Origin: an uncultured Aquitalea sp.
GTDB lineage: Bacteria; Pseudomonadota; Gammaproteobacteria; Burkholderiales; Chromobacteriaceae
Direction of reading: 5' to 3'
Assembly (NCBI RefSeq): GCF_945957525.1
Contig: NZ_CAMFLA010000005.1
Span: forward strand, 124,001-188,000
DNA: 64,000 bases
Below are positions 38,330 to 51,368 of the stretch, piece by piece. Position 1 is the first letter of the stretch; each line of letters starts with the position of its first letter. Below the pieces are notes generated by a model. It worked only from the letters and a program-made list of their open reading frames with translations, had not been told where the DNA came from and made no database searches. The translations under genes were made by a program, and so were the position numbers.

Positions 38330-39249
38330 GCAAGCCGCGCAGCAACCGGCGCCCGATAGATGGCGTGCTGCTGATCGACAAGCCCTACGACATCTCCAGC
38401 AACAATGCGCTGCAAAAGGCGCGCTGGTTGCTCAATGCTGCCAAGGCGGGGCATACCGGCGTGCTGGATCCGCTGGCCACCGGCTTGCTGCCGATGTGCT
38501 TCGGCGAAGCCACCAAGTTTTCCTCTTTCCTGCTGGATGCTGACAAAGGCTATCGCGCGACGGTGCGTTTTGGTCGCACCACGACGACGGGCGATATCGA
38601 GGGTGACGTACTGCGCGAGCGCGCAGTGCTGTTTGACGAAGCGCGCTTGCGCCAGGTAATGGCCGGTTTCGTTGGCGAAATCCAGCAGGTGCCGCCGATG
38701 TATTCCGCGCTCAAGCATCAAGGCAAGCCGCTGTACGAATATGCGCGCGAGGGCATCGTCATTGAGCGCGAGCCGCGCGCCATCACCGTCCGTTCGCTTG
38801 AACTGATCAGCTTTGACGGTCAGGAGGCGGTGATGGATGTGTTGTGCAGCAAGGGCACGTATGTGCGCACGCTGGCCGAAGACATTGGCGAAGCGTTGGA
38901 CGCTGGCGCGCACCTGACCGGTTTGCGTCGCAACGCCACTGGCGGCTTTCGTCTGGAAGAGGCTCATCAACTGGCGGATATGGAAGCTATGACCATGCCC
39001 GAGCGCGAGGCTTTGCTGCTGCCGCCTGATGTGCTGGTGCGACACCTTGAAGCCGTTTATCTGCCAGAGGCGGACGCGGGGCGTTTCATGCATGGTCAAG
39101 CCGTGCGTTTTCCCTCAAAGTGTGAGAGAATGCTGCGTTTTCGCGTTTACAGCGATGTGACGCGAGAATTCTTGGGGTTGGCCGAGGTGCGCGACGAAGG
39201 TCTGTTGCACCCCGTAAGGCTCCTGGCCGTCAAATCGGCGGCCGCTTGA
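38326..39249 (+). CDS. truB: tRNA pseudouridine(55) synthase TruB
   Basis: 307 residues. It makes pseudouridine 55 in the T loop of tRNAs. The catalytic aspartate is D48 in GVLDPLATGLLP, with KGYRATVRFGRTTTTGD and GTYVRTLAEDIG following and a C-terminal PUA-like domain. The start overlaps the rbfA stop by 4 bases. Confidence 0.97.
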   Translation: MSKPRSNRRPIDGVLLIDKPYDISSNNALQKARWLLNAAKAGHTGVLDPLATGLLPMCFGEATKFSSFLLDADKGYRATVRFGRTTTTGDIEGDVLRERAVLFDEARLRQVMAGFVGEIQQVPPMYSALKHQGKPLYEYAREGIVIEREPRAITVRSLELISFDGQEAVMDVLCSKGTYVRTLAEDIGEALDAGAHLTGLRRNATGGFRLEEAHQLADMEAMTMPEREALLLPPDVLVRHLEAVYLPEADAGRFMHGQAVRFPSKCERMLRFRVYSDVTREFLGLAEVRDEGLLHPVRLLAVKSAAA

Positions 39250-39334
39250 ATGAAGTGCGGATGGGTTGGCTTGCCTGCTCGCTGCACTCGACGGGTCGCA
39301 AGGCCCTAACCTGATGATTTCGGAGTAATTCCAC

Positions 39335-39604
39335 ATGGCAATGACCGCCGCCCAAAAAGCAGACATCGTTAAAGACTTCCAACGCGCGGAAGGCGATACC
39401 GGTTCGTCCGAAGTGCAAGTTGCACTGCTGACTGCTCGTATCAACGATCTGACCCCGCACTTCAAGGCCAACACCAAAGACCACCACAGCCGTCGTGGCC
39501 TGCTGAAGCTGGTGAGCCGCCGCCGTCGCCTGCTTGACTACCTCAAGCGCACCGACGCCGACAGCTACCGCGCCCTGATTGCCCGTCTGGGTCTGCGCAA
39601 GTAA
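39335..39604 (+). CDS. rpsO: 30S ribosomal protein S15
   Basis: 89 residues, full length, with [19 protein letters not shown] and [22 protein letters not shown] as in all S15 proteins. It binds 16S rRNA early in 30S assembly. GGAG lies 8 bases upstream. The rpsO-pnp order is the usual one, with a terminator between them. Confidence 0.98.
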   Translation: MAMTAAQKADIVKDFQRAEGDTGSSEVQVALLTARINDLTPHFKANTKDHHSRRGLLKLVSRRRRLLDYLKRTDADSYRALIARLGLRK

Positions 39605-39618
39605 TTGGTTCAGGTTTG

Positions 39619-39646
39619 GAAAAGTCGCAGCTTGCTGCGACTTTTT
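39619..39646 (+). terminator. Intrinsic terminator of rpsO
   Basis: AAAAGTCGCAG and CTGCGACTTTT form a stem around CTTG, followed by T. It lies 14 bases after the stop of rpsO. Confidence 0.88.
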
Positions 39647-39701
39647 CACGCTGGCGTGCCGCCAGCCTTTCAAGCATCTGCTGTACTACTGTAGCAACGG
39701 G

Positions 39702-39755
39702 GGGAGCCTCTAGAAATTCCGATCTGAATCGTGGTCTGAATTTTTAGGGGTTCCC
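39702..39755 (+). promoter_or_regulatory. Long stem in the pnp leader (RNase III-type)
   Basis: Bases 39702-39718 and 39739-39755 pair along all 17 positions, three of them G-U, and an inner 4-bp stem (39721-39724/39733-39736) continues it past a 2x2 mismatch. There is no T run after it, so it is not a terminator. It ends 49 bases before the pnp GTG. In E. coli a long leader stem is cut by RNase III and lets PNPase lower its own mRNA; this looks like the counterpart. Confidence 0.6.
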
Positions 39756-39804
39756 GTTGTGTTTTCAGCGTGATGATCTGTTTCTCTCGCAAAAGGGATA
39801 CCCT

Positions 39805-41952
39805 GTGTTCAATAAAATCACCAAGTCTTTCCAGTACGGCCGCCATACCGTCACCCTGGAAACCGGCGAAGTCGCTCGTCAGGCTTCCGGTTCCATCGTT
39901 GTTTCCGTTGAAGATACCGTTGTTCTGGTGACCGTGGTCGGCGGCAAGTCCGTCAAGCCGGGCCAGGACTTCTTCCCGCTGACCGTGGACTACCTCGAGC
40001 GCACCTACGCCGCCGGCAAGATCCCGGGCGGCTTCTTCAAGCGCGAAGGCAAACAGTCTGAAAAAGAAGTGCTGACCAGCCGCCTGATCGATCGCCCGAT
40101 CCGTCCGCTGTTCCCCGAAGGCTTCTACCATGACGTGCAGATCGTCGCTACCGTGCTGTCGTTGAATCCGGAAGTGGACTCCGACATCCCGGCAATGATC
40201 GGCGCTTCCGCTGCGCTGGCCATCTCCGGCCTGCCGTTCGCCGGCCCGATCGGCGCGGCCCGCGTGGGTTACGCCAACGGCGAATACATCCTGAACCCGA
40301 CCAAGACCGAACTGCAAACTTCCCAGATGGATCTGGTGGTTGCCGGTACCGAGCGCGCCGTGCTGATGGTGGAGTCCGAAGCCAAGGAGCTGCCGGAAGC
40401 GGTGATGCTGGGCGCCGTGGTGTTTGGTCACGACCAGATGCAAGCCGCCATCAAGGCCATCAACGAACTGGCCGACGAAGTAAACCCGGTGATGTTCGAC
40501 TGGTCCGCTCCGGCCAAGGACGAAGCGCTGATCGCTCAAATTCGCGAAGTGGCCGGCGAAAAGCTGGCTGCCGCCTTCCGTCTGCGTCAGAAGCAAGCTC
40601 GCACCGTTGCCATCAACGAAGCCTGGGATGCCGTCAAGGCCGCGCTGATCAATGAAGAAACCGACACGCTGAAGGCCAACGAAATCAAGGGCATCTTCAA
40701 GGGTCTGGAAGCGGAAATCGTGCGTGGTCAGATTCTGGCCGGCGAATCCCGCATCGACGGTCGCGACACCCGCACCGTGCGCCCGATCAGCATCCGCAGC
40801 AACGTCCTGCCGCGTACCCACGGTTCCGCGCTGTTCACCCGCGGCGAAACCCAGGCCATGGTGGTCACCACGCTGGGCACCAAGCAAGATGAGCAGATCA
40901 TCGACGCACTGGCTGGCGAGTACACCGAACGCTTCATGCTGCACTACAATTTCCCGCCGTACTCCACCGGCGAAGCCGGCCGCATGGGCCCCCCGAAGCG
41001 CCGTGAAATCGGCCACGGTCGTCTGGCCAAGCGCGCGCTGGTAGCCGTGCTGCCGCCGGAAACCGAATTCGGTTACTCCATGCGCGTGGTGTCGGAAATC
41101 ACCGAATCCAACGGTTCCTCCTCCATGGCTTCCGTCTGCGGCGGCTGCTTGTCTCTGCTGTCCGCCGGCGTTCCGCTGAAGGCGCACGTGGCTGGCATCG
41201 CCATGGGTCTGATCTTGGAAGGCAACCGCTTTGCCGTGCTGACAGACATCCTGGGCGATGAAGATCATCTGGGCGACATGGACTTCAAGGTAGCCGGTAC
41301 CGCCGAAGGCGTGACCGCGCTGCAGATGGACATCAAGATCCAGGGTATCACCAAGGAAATCATGCAGGTGGCGCTGGAGCAGGCCAAGGAAGGCCGTATG
41401 CACATTCTGGGTCTGATGCGCGATGCCGTTGACGGTCCGCAAGAGCTGTCGGCTCATGCTCCGCGTCTGCACGTGATGAAGATCAATCCGGACAAGATCC
41501 GCGACGTGATCGGCAAGGGCGGTGAAACCATTCGCTCCATCACCAAGGATACCGGCACCGAGATCGACATCCAGGAAGACGGCACCATCACCATCGCTTC
41601 CGTTTCCAGCGAAGGCGCTGAAGCGGCCAAGAAGCGCATTGAGGAAATCACCGTCGAAGTGGAAGTGGGCAAGGTTTACGAAGGCACCGTGGTCAAGATT
41701 CTCGACAACAACGTTGGCGCGATCGTTTCCATCCTGCCGGGCAAGGATGGCCTGGTGCACATCTCCCAGATCGCCAACGAGCGTATCAAGAATGTGTCCG
41801 ACCACCTGAAGGAAGGCCAAGTCGTCAAGGTCAAGGCCATTGAAATGGACGATCGCGGTCGCATCCGCCTGTCCATTAAGGCCTTGCTGGAAGACGAGTC
41901 CAAAGTGGCTCGCGAAACCGCAGACTCCTTCGGTCTGAAGACCCAGCAGTAA
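39805..41952 (+). CDS. pnp: Polyribonucleotide nucleotidyltransferase (PNPase)
   Basis: 715 residues from GTG 39805 (AGGGAT upstream); the upstream extension is not conserved. A phosphorolytic 3'-5' exoribonuclease of the RNA degradosome. Two RNase PH domains ([37 protein letters not shown]), the KH domain ([14 protein letters not shown]) and the S1 domain ([12 protein letters not shown]) are in order. The GTG start may help keep translation low, in line with autoregulation. Confidence 0.97.
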   Translation: MFNKITKSFQYGRHTVTLETGEVARQASGSIVVSVEDTVVLVTVVGGKSVKPGQDFFPLTVDYLERTYAAGKIPGGFFKREGKQSEKEVLTSRLIDRPIRPLFPEGFYHDVQIVATVLSLNPEVDSDIPAMIGASAALAISGLPFAGPIGAARVGYANGEYILNPTKTELQTSQMDLVVAGTERAVLMVESEAKELPEAVMLGAVVFGHDQMQAAIKAINELADEVNPVMFDWSAPAKDEALIAQIREVAGEKLAAAFRLRQKQARTVAINEAWDAVKAALINEETDTLKANEIKGIFKGLEAEIVRGQILAGESRIDGRDTRTVRPISIRSNVLPRTHGSALFTRGETQAMVVTTLGTKQDEQIIDALAGEYTERFMLHYNFPPYSTGEAGRMGPPKRREIGHGRLAKRALVAVLPPETEFGYSMRVVSEITESNGSSSMASVCGGCLSLLSAGVPLKAHVAGIAMGLILEGNRFAVLTDILGDEDHLGDMDFKVAGTAEGVTALQMDIKIQGITKEIMQVALEQAKEGRMHILGLMRDAVDGPQELSAHAPRLHVMKINPDKIRDVIGKGGETIRSITKDTGTEIDIQEDGTITIASVSSEGAEAAKKRIEEITVEVEVGKVYEGTVVKILDNNVGAIVSILPGKDGLVHISQIANERIKNVSDHLKEGQVVKVKAIEMDDRGRIRLSIKALLEDESKVARETADSFGLKTQQ

Positions 41953-41976
41953 GCTCCGGCCATTTGGTGGAGTCAG

Positions 41977-42007
41977 AAAAAGCCCGCGTTGAGCGGGCTT
42001 TTTCTTT
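41977..42007 (+). terminator. Intrinsic terminator of pnp
   Basis: AAAAAGCCCGC (41977-41987) pairs with GCGGGCTTTTT (41993-42003) around GTTGA, followed by CTTTT. It is nearly identical to the terminator after the next gene. Confidence 0.92.
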
Positions 42008-42102
42008 TGCTGATTTGAGAAATGTCACTGCGGGCTATTTCATTCCGAATGACGAACCCATAAAATAGCGATGCGAATTTCATAAAAATTATTGGTGACA
42101 AC

Positions 42103-42396
42103 ATGAAAGTACAATTCAAGAACCAGGCCGGCGTAATCCGCGAAGCCAAAGTCGGCTTCTCCTGGACCATCTTCTTTTTTGGCGGTTTCCCCTTCTTCTT
42201 CCGAGGCATGCCCTTGCACGCCGTGGCTTTCATCATCGCCGGCATGCTGACCTGGGGCATCAGCAATCTGGTCATGGCCTTTATCGGCAACAAGATGACC
42301 GCCAAGTACTATCTGGAAAACGGTTACCTGCCGCACGGTCCGGGCTGGGACTACGCCGGTCCCTCCTGGGGTGTGGAAGTGGCCAAGCAGGTGTAA
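42103..42396 (+). CDS. Small membrane protein (HrgC/DUF2628-like)
   Basis: 97 residues. After a basic start (FKNQAGVIREAKVGFSW) come two hydrophobic stretches, about 20-34 (TIFFFGGFPFFFRGM) and 39-63, then a soluble tail with KYYLENGYLP. The FSWT-FFFG-FP pattern recalls small membrane proteins such as HrgC and DUF2628 proteins. The function is unknown. It is a single-gene unit with terminators before and after. Confidence 0.6.
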   Translation: MKVQFKNQAGVIREAKVGFSWTIFFFGGFPFFFRGMPLHAVAFIIAGMLTWGISNLVMAFIGNKMTAKYYLENGYLPHGPGWDYAGPSWGVEVAKQV

Positions 42397-42419
42397 GCAA
42401 GGCCGCTGACTGATCAGTG

Positions 42420-42447
42420 AAAAAGCCCGCGTAGAGTGGGCTTTTTC
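42420..42447 (+). terminator. Terminator between the small membrane protein gene and nnrS
   Basis: AAAAAGCCC and GGGCTTTTT stem with CTTTT after it; two inner bases are mismatched. A and T runs on both sides let it serve both converging genes. Confidence 0.8.
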
Positions 42448-42469
42448 TTTTGTGGAGCTGCAGCCTGCG

Positions 42470-43681
42470 TCAGCCGTCTTTGCCGTCGGCGCGGGGCAGC
42501 CAGTACACCGGTAGGAAGCGACGGCACCAGACCAGCATGCCCAGCGCCAGCCCGCCGGCGGTGATCGGCAACAGCGCCGATGCGGCATGTTGCGGGGCGA
42601 GGTCGCTGGCAACGCGCAGCAGCGCCATCAGTTGGCTGGACAGATAAAGTCGCCACAACCAGGGCCGGGCTTCCAGCGGCAGGCCGGTGTGCCCCAGGCT
42701 GACGCGCGAGACAAAGGCCAGCACCATATTGATGAAAAAGCCGACCGTGATGGCATGCAACGGTGCCAAGGCGAATGCAGCTTGGCCGAAGAGCAGCAGG
42801 GCGCTTTGCAGCGCATAGAGGGCGAAACCCACGCCGAGCCAGAGAAAGGCCAGATGCAGCATGGCCAGCAGGCGCACGGACAGAGAACGTCGCCATTGCC
42901 AGCGCCAACTGGTGTAGAGACACAAGGTGGCCATCGGCAAATCCACCGCCAGCGTCGGCAGTTGCAGATCCGCCAGCAGGCCATGCCCCAGGCTGCCGGT
43001 CAGCAGCGCGATCAGCAGCCACCAGGGTTTCCATGGCGTATAGGGGGTGATGACGGTAGAGGAGAAAAACGGCAGCATCCGGTGCGACACCGTAATGAAT
43101 ACCGGGAGCAGGAAACCCCATAGCGCCAGATAGCGCATGAGCATCCAGTAGACGCCATTGCCGCTGAACAGCCAGCAGCCGGCGGCCAGCAGGCCGGCAA
43201 GTCCAAGCAAGAAGGCGGTGAGTACGGCCAGCGCGTGCCAGCGATCGTTGGCGCGGCTTTGCCGCACCAGTTGGCCGAAGAGCACGCATAGCAGCGTCCA
43301 GGCCGCGGCAATGGCCAGCCAGCCTGCTTGCAACAGCGCGCCGGTGCCGCCGAGCAGTCCGGCCAGCCACAACACCAGTCCACCGGCGTATAGCAAGGGA
43401 ATGGGCAGGTAATGAGAGCGAGCGGGCGAGGGGACGCCCAGCCAGCGCGGGCCGGCGGTCAGGATGAAACCGGTCATGAAGAGCGGGAAAAAGCCATACA
43501 GCATCAGAAAGGCATGGGCCTGCGATGCCGGCAGGGCCAGCGGGGCGGCATGGCCCACTTGGCGTTGCCATAGCAGCAGGCTCCAGCCCGCCAGCGACAA
43601 CAGCATGAGTACGGCGGCAGGCAGGAAGGCAATGCGGTGCGGCGCGCGAAACAGGGCGGGGGGGGAGGTAATGTCGGGCAT
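42470..43681 (-). CDS. nnrS: NnrS family membrane protein
   Basis: 403 residues with about twelve transmembrane helices; conserved histidines lie in AHAFLMLYGFFPLFMTGF, SHRMLPFFSS and APLHAITVGFF. NnrS proteins are heme/copper-containing membrane proteins that protect against nitric oxide and nitrosative stress. It diverges from a DNR-type regulator gene 89 bases away, the usual arrangement for NO-controlled genes. Two copies of TTGGCCGAAG (42782, 43271) both encode Phe-Gly-Gln on this strand. Confidence 0.88.
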   Translation of the reverse strand: MPDITSPPALFRAPHRIAFLPAAVLMLLSLAGWSLLLWQRQVGHAAPLALPASQAHAFLMLYGFFPLFMTGFILTAGPRWLGVPSPARSHYLPIPLLYAGGLVLWLAGLLGGTGALLQAGWLAIAAAWTLLCVLFGQLVRQSRANDRWHALAVLTAFLLGLAGLLAAGCWLFSGNGVYWMLMRYLALWGFLLPVFITVSHRMLPFFSSTVITPYTPWKPWWLLIALLTGSLGHGLLADLQLPTLAVDLPMATLCLYTSWRWQWRRSLSVRLLAMLHLAFLWLGVGFALYALQSALLLFGQAAFALAPLHAITVGFFINMVLAFVSRVSLGHTGLPLEARPWLWRLYLSSQLMALLRVASDLAPQHAASALLPITAGGLALGMLVWCRRFLPVYWLPRADGKDG

Positions 43682-43770
43682 AATGCGGTATTCCGGAGGG
43701 TGGTGCGCCAGTGTCGCGCATCGCCTGTGTCGGGCTGAATGACCCGAATCAAGAAATCGCCGAGGTAAGC

Positions 43771-44451
43771 ATGTCGTCTTTGTCTCCCGCCGCCTTTTTA
43801 CAGCACATTCCCCTGTTTGCCGCTTGCGGCGAGGAAGAGCGACGACAGCTGGCGGCGCAGGCGCAGGAAATCCGCGTGGCCAAGGGCGAGGCGTTGTTTC
43901 GTCGCGGCGACCCGTGCGGCGGCATGCATGTGGTGGTGGTGGGCAAGGTAAAACTGTCCATCCTGGCGCGGCAGGGGGCGGAAAAGGTGGTGGAGCTGAT
44001 TCAGGCCGGGCAAAGCCTTGGCGAGGCGGTGATGTTTCTTGGTCAGCCGTATCCGGTCAACGGCGATGCACTGGAAGACAGCCTGTTGCTGTTCTTGCCC
44101 GCCGGCCCCTTGTTTGATGCTTGCGCGCGCGACCCCATGCTGTCGCGTCGCTTGCTGGCGGGTTTGTCCATGCGCTTGCATTCTTTGCTCAAGGACGTGG
44201 AAACCTACAGTCTCACTACGGCGACAGAGCGGGTGGTGATCTATCTGTTTAATGCGCTGGGCGAGGCGGAAGCCGGCACCGTGACGCTGCCGGTAAGCAA
44301 GCAGGTGATCGCCTCGCGCCTCAATCTCACCCCGGAAACCTTCTCGCGCATCCTGCAAAGGTTGGCCGAAGACGGCGGCATCCGGGTGGATGGACGCGAC
44401 ATTGTCGTCACGGATCGACGAAAATTGGCGGATCTGCTTGATCCTGCATGA
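43771..44451 (+). CDS. Crp/Fnr family regulator, DNR type
   Basis: 226 residues from ATG 43771 (GAGGTAAG upstream). The cyclic-nucleotide-binding fold (residues about 10-125) has no cysteine cluster for an Fe-S centre, and the recognition helix SKQVIASRLNLTPETFSRIL carries the E-x-x-SR pattern that reads TTGAT-N4-ATCAA sites. This combination points to a DNR/NNR-type NO sensor rather than FNR. It sits beside divergent nnrS. Possible sites: a weak one at 43739-43752 in the shared promoter, TTGAGATAGGTCAA before astC, and the dyad at 12996. Confidence 0.85.
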   Translation: MSSLSPAAFLQHIPLFAACGEEERRQLAAQAQEIRVAKGEALFRRGDPCGGMHVVVVGKVKLSILARQGAEKVVELIQAGQSLGEAVMFLGQPYPVNGDALEDSLLLFLPAGPLFDACARDPMLSRRLLAGLSMRLHSLLKDVETYSLTTATERVVIYLFNALGEAEAGTVTLPVSKQVIASRLNLTPETFSRILQRLAEDGGIRVDGRDIVVTDRRKLADLLDPA

Positions 44452-44472
44452 CTTTTTTCCGTCGGCGCGCAT

Positions 44473-44499
44473 TTGAGATAGGTCAAGGTTTTTTATAAG
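44473..44499 (+). promoter_or_regulatory. FNR/DNR-like site and -10 upstream of astC
   Basis: TTGAG-ATAG-GTCAA (44473-44486) matches the TTGAT-N4-ATCAA pattern at 8 of 10 positions. TATAAG (44494-44499) follows closely, so a protein bound here would overlap the -35 region and more likely repress than activate. The astC start is at 44639. Confidence 0.3.
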
Positions 44500-44638
44500 G
44501 CCATGTCGCAAACCGGATATGGGCGCGTCCGGCGATTCGATTAGAATCATTTCAACGGTATTAAACCATAACAATGTTCCGCGGCCCGGCAGACCGTTTC
44601 GGCCGCGGCAGGACTCCTGCAGGAAGGAAACTATCAAG

Positions 44639-45856
44639 ATGAGCACCAACGTTACCCGCGCCGATTTCGATCAGGTCATGGTTCCCAACTACGGTCCGGC
44701 TTCTTTCATTCCGGTGAAAGGTCTGGGCTCCCGCGTGTGGGATCAGGATGGTCGCGAGTACATCGACCTTGCTGGCGGCATCGCCGTCAATTCGCTGGGT
44801 CACTGTCATCCGGCGCTGGTGGCCGCGTTGACCGAGCAGGCCGGCAAGCTCTGGCACGTGTCCAATGTGTTCACCAACGAGCCGGTGCTGAAACTGGCTC
44901 GCGCGCTGACCGATGCCACGTTTGCCGAACGCGCCTTCTTCTGTAACTCCGGCGCGGAAGCCAACGAAGCTTGCTTCAAGCTGGCGCGCAAGTACGCGGC
45001 TGATCATTTCGGCCCGGAAAAGCATGAAATCCTGTCCTGCAAGAACTCCTTCCATGGCCGCACCCTGTTTACCGTCAGCGTGGGCGGCCAGCCCAAGTAC
45101 ACCGAGGGCTTTGCGCCGGTGCCGGCCGGTATCGGCCATTTCGAATACAACAACATCGACTCCCTCAAGGCGCTGATCAGCGACAAGACCTGCGCCGTGG
45201 TCATCGAGCCTGTGCAAGGCGAGGGCGGCGTGCTGCCGGCCGACAAGGCTTTCCTGCAAGCCGCGCGCGAGCTGTGCGACCAGCACAACGCCCTGCTGAT
45301 TTTCGATGAAGTGCAAACCGGCGTGGGCCGTTCCGGTTCCTTGTACGCCTATCAGGAGTACGGCGTGACGCCGGACGTGCTGTCCACCGCCAAATCGCTG
45401 GGCGGCGGCTTCCCGATCGGCGCCATGCTCACCACCGAGAAAATCGCCAAGAGCTTCGCCATCGGCACTCACGGCACTACCTATGGAGGCAACCCGCTGG
45501 CCGCCGCCGTTGCGCTGACCGTGGTTGAAACCATCAATACCCCCGAGGTGCTGGCCGGCGTGCGCGCCAAGAGCCAGCGTCTGATCGACGGCCTGAACGC
45601 GATCAATGCCCGCCACAAGGTATTCAAGACCGTACGCGGCATGGGCCTGCTGCTGGGCTGCGTGCTGACCGATGAATACGCTGGCCGCGCCAAGGACTTC
45701 GTCAAGGCGGCGGAAAAGCACCAGCTGATGCTGCTGGTGGCCGGCCTGAACGTGGTGCGTCTGGCGCCGTCGCTGGTGGTTGAAGACAAGGATATCGACG
45801 AAGGTCTGGCCCGCTTCGAGGCCGCTGTTGCCGAGCTGATCGCCGCCGGCAAGTAA
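44639..45856 (+). CDS. astC: Succinylornithine/acetylornithine aminotransferase
   Basis: 405 residues from ATG 44639. A class III PLP aminotransferase: [41 protein letters not shown] and the PLP lysine in [15 protein letters not shown]. The operon context (aruF, aruG, astD, astB) shows the main role is transamination of N2-succinylornithine in the AST arginine degradation pathway; such enzymes also serve arginine synthesis as ArgD. AGGAAGG lies upstream. Confidence 0.92.
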   Translation: MSTNVTRADFDQVMVPNYGPASFIPVKGLGSRVWDQDGREYIDLAGGIAVNSLGHCHPALVAALTEQAGKLWHVSNVFTNEPVLKLARALTDATFAERAFFCNSGAEANEACFKLARKYAADHFGPEKHEILSCKNSFHGRTLFTVSVGGQPKYTEGFAPVPAGIGHFEYNNIDSLKALISDKTCAVVIEPVQGEGGVLPADKAFLQAARELCDQHNALLIFDEVQTGVGRSGSLYAYQEYGVTPDVLSTAKSLGGGFPIGAMLTTEKIAKSFAIGTHGTTYGGNPLAAAVALTVVETINTPEVLAGVRAKSQRLIDGLNAINARHKVFKTVRGMGLLLGCVLTDEYAGRAKDFVKAAEKHQLMLLVAGLNVVRLAPSLVVEDKDIDEGLARFEAAVAELIAAGK

Positions 45857-45888
45857 GCGCTTACGCATTCCCGTATCGAGATGAGCCC

Positions 45889-45944
45889 GCCGTTTGCTCC
45901 CAGGAGCGAACGGCGCGCCCGGCTGCGCCCCGCTCGGGCGCGCC
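45889..45944 (+). promoter_or_regulatory. Two overlapping hairpins in the astC-aruF gap
   Basis: GCCGTTTGCT (45889-45898) pairs with AGCGAACGGC (45905-45914). GGCGCGCCC (45912-45920) pairs with GGGCGCGCC (45936-45944). The stems share 45912-45914, so a full fold of one disturbs the other. Neither has a T run. Possible mRNA processing or differential expression element. Confidence 0.4.
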
Positions 45945-45967
45945 CCACCCAAGACAGGGGGTTACCC

Positions 45968-46987
45968 ATGTTTACCGTACGTCCGGTTCGCACCGCCGAT
46001 TTGCCCGCCGTTGAAAGGTTGGCCGAAGCCAGCGGCATCGGCGTTACCAGCCTGCCCAATAATCGGGAAAAGCTGTTCGAACGCATCCAGCAATCCATCC
46101 AGGGTTTCGAGCACGAAGCCACCGCCGAAGCAGGCAGCGAATACTATATGTTCGTGCTGGAGAACGACGGCGAGGTGGTCGGCACCGCCTCCATCAGCGC
46201 CAGTGCCGGTTTTGACGAGCCCTTCTACAGCTATCGCAGCGAAACCTTCGTGCATGCCTCGCGCAACCTGAAGGTGAACAACCGCGTGCATGTGCTGAAT
46301 ATCTGCCACGACCTCACCGGCATGGTGCAGCTGTGCGGCTTTTATGTGGACCCCGCGCTGGAACCGGTGGCGGGCGAACTGCTGTCCCGCGCCCGCCTGT
46401 TGTTCATGGCCGGCGCTCGCGAGCGTTTTGGTCGCCGCGTGATCGCGGAAATGCAGGGCATTCATGACGATGCCGGCCAGTCGCCGTTCTGGAACGCCAT
46501 CGGCCGCCGCTTCTTCAATATGGATTTCGTGCAGGTGGAGCAGGCCTTTGTCAGCCACAGCAAGACCTTCATCGCCGAGCTGATGCCGAGCTACCCCATT
46601 TATGTGCCGCTCTTGGACGACGAAGCACAGAATGCCATCGGCCAGATTCATCCCAATTTCGAGCGCCCTTGCCAGTTGCTGACCCGCGAAGGCTTCGAGG
46701 CCGACAACTATCTGGACATCTTTGACGGCGGTGCTGTGCTGACTGCCGAGCTGGACCGGCTGAAAACGGTGGAAGACAACCGCAGCTACCCGGTGGAGGT
46801 GTCCGCCAGCCTGCCGTCGCAAGCCAGCCTGTATTTCGTCGCCAACCACCGGGTGGACGGCTTCGCCGCCGCCGCAGTGCGAGTGGCGGTGGTGGACGGC
46901 GTGGCCTTTATCAATCCGGACGCCGCGAAGGCGTTGTCGGTTAATAGCGGCGACGCGGTGCGCGTTGTCGGTCTGCAGCAAGCATAA
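45968..46987 (+). CDS. aruF: Arginine N-succinyltransferase, alpha subunit
   Basis: 339 residues from ATG 45968 (AGGGGG 6 bases upstream). A GNAT-type acyltransferase that transfers succinyl from succinyl-CoA to arginine (or ornithine), the first AST step. RPVRTADLPAVERLAEASGIGVTSLP at the start, GFYVDPALEP and FIAELMPSYPIYV are family segments. The next gene encodes a homologous subunit, as in the heteromeric Pseudomonas AruFG enzyme. TTGGCCGAAG occurs at 46019, read Leu-Ala-Glu. Confidence 0.93.
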   Translation: MFTVRPVRTADLPAVERLAEASGIGVTSLPNNREKLFERIQQSIQGFEHEATAEAGSEYYMFVLENDGEVVGTASISASAGFDEPFYSYRSETFVHASRNLKVNNRVHVLNICHDLTGMVQLCGFYVDPALEPVAGELLSRARLLFMAGARERFGRRVIAEMQGIHDDAGQSPFWNAIGRRFFNMDFVQVEQAFVSHSKTFIAELMPSYPIYVPLLDDEAQNAIGQIHPNFERPCQLLTREGFEADNYLDIFDGGAVLTAELDRLKTVEDNRSYPVEVSASLPSQASLYFVANHRVDGFAAAAVRVAVVDGVAFINPDAAKALSVNSGDAVRVVGLQQA

Positions 46988-46998
46988 GGAGCCCAGTC

Positions 46999-50836
<3,838 letters not shown>

Positions 50837-50854
50837 ACCGCCAGCAGCCATGAC

Positions 50855-50880
50855 AAAAGCCCGCGTCTGCGGGCTTTTTT
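50855..50880 (+). terminator. Intrinsic terminator of the AST operon
   Basis: AAAAGCCCGC pairs with GCGGGCTTTT around GTCT, followed by TT. It lies 19 bases after astB. Confidence 0.92.
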
Positions 50881-50884
50881 GCGT

Positions 50885-50920
50885 AAAAACACGCCAGGCC
50901 CGGCAGGGCGCTGGCGTGTT
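50885..50920 (-). terminator. Minus-strand terminator without an intact gene
   Basis: AACACGCCAG pairs with CTGGCGTGTT; on the minus strand it is followed by TTTT. It lies about 25 bases downstream of a minus-strand frame that ends THTLNVTAK-like plus TAA near 50945 but has stops shortly upstream. Confidence 0.6.
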
Positions 50921-51050
50921 GTTGTTTGCAGCGGAGGTGTCGTCTTATTTGGCCGTCACGTTCAGCGTGTGCTGAGTCTGCGCGCTGGCCTTTGCTGTGG
51001 ATGATTACCAGCGTGCTCTGGTGCGCGCCGATGCGCCTGGGCCTTGTTCT
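50921..51050 (-). pseudogene. Possible 3' remnant of a minus-strand gene
   Basis: A minus-strand frame ending at a TAA near 50945 reads SSTAKASAQTQHTLNVTAK, like the C-terminal strand of an exported beta-rich protein. An in-frame TAA interrupts it about 20 codons upstream. A good terminator follows it in the right orientation. This may be the tail of a decayed gene; the case is weak because only about 20 codons are readable. Confidence 0.25.
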
Positions 51051-51351
51051 GGCATGTTGGCCGAAGGCGCGGAGGGTGCGGCGAAGCATGCCTGATGGTC
51101 GGTGCCGTTGTGTGGCATTGCCGCCTTGTTGTTGTGCGAGGAAGTGGTTTATGCCGCAATCTGGTGCGGAAGATCGCGTTTGAGCCGCTTGAGCTGGCCG
51201 CGAAGCTGGCCCGGTTATTGCTGAAGGGCGGCAGTGCGGCTTGCTGCAAGTTCGGCAGAAGATCGGGCAGCCATGATTTTTTTTTGTCGACGCATGCGGC
51301 AGTGTAATGGCTGTAATTGTATCCCGAAGATTGTATACATTCGAAATACTA

Positions 51352-51368
51352 CGAACATAGTATGTTCG
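51352..51368. promoter_or_regulatory. 17-base perfect palindrome, operator-like
   Basis: CGAACATA and TATGTTCG flank a single G. The arms are too close to form a good RNA hairpin, so a DNA-binding dimer is the likely reader. It is 229 bases upstream of the livH promoter. Confidence 0.35.
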
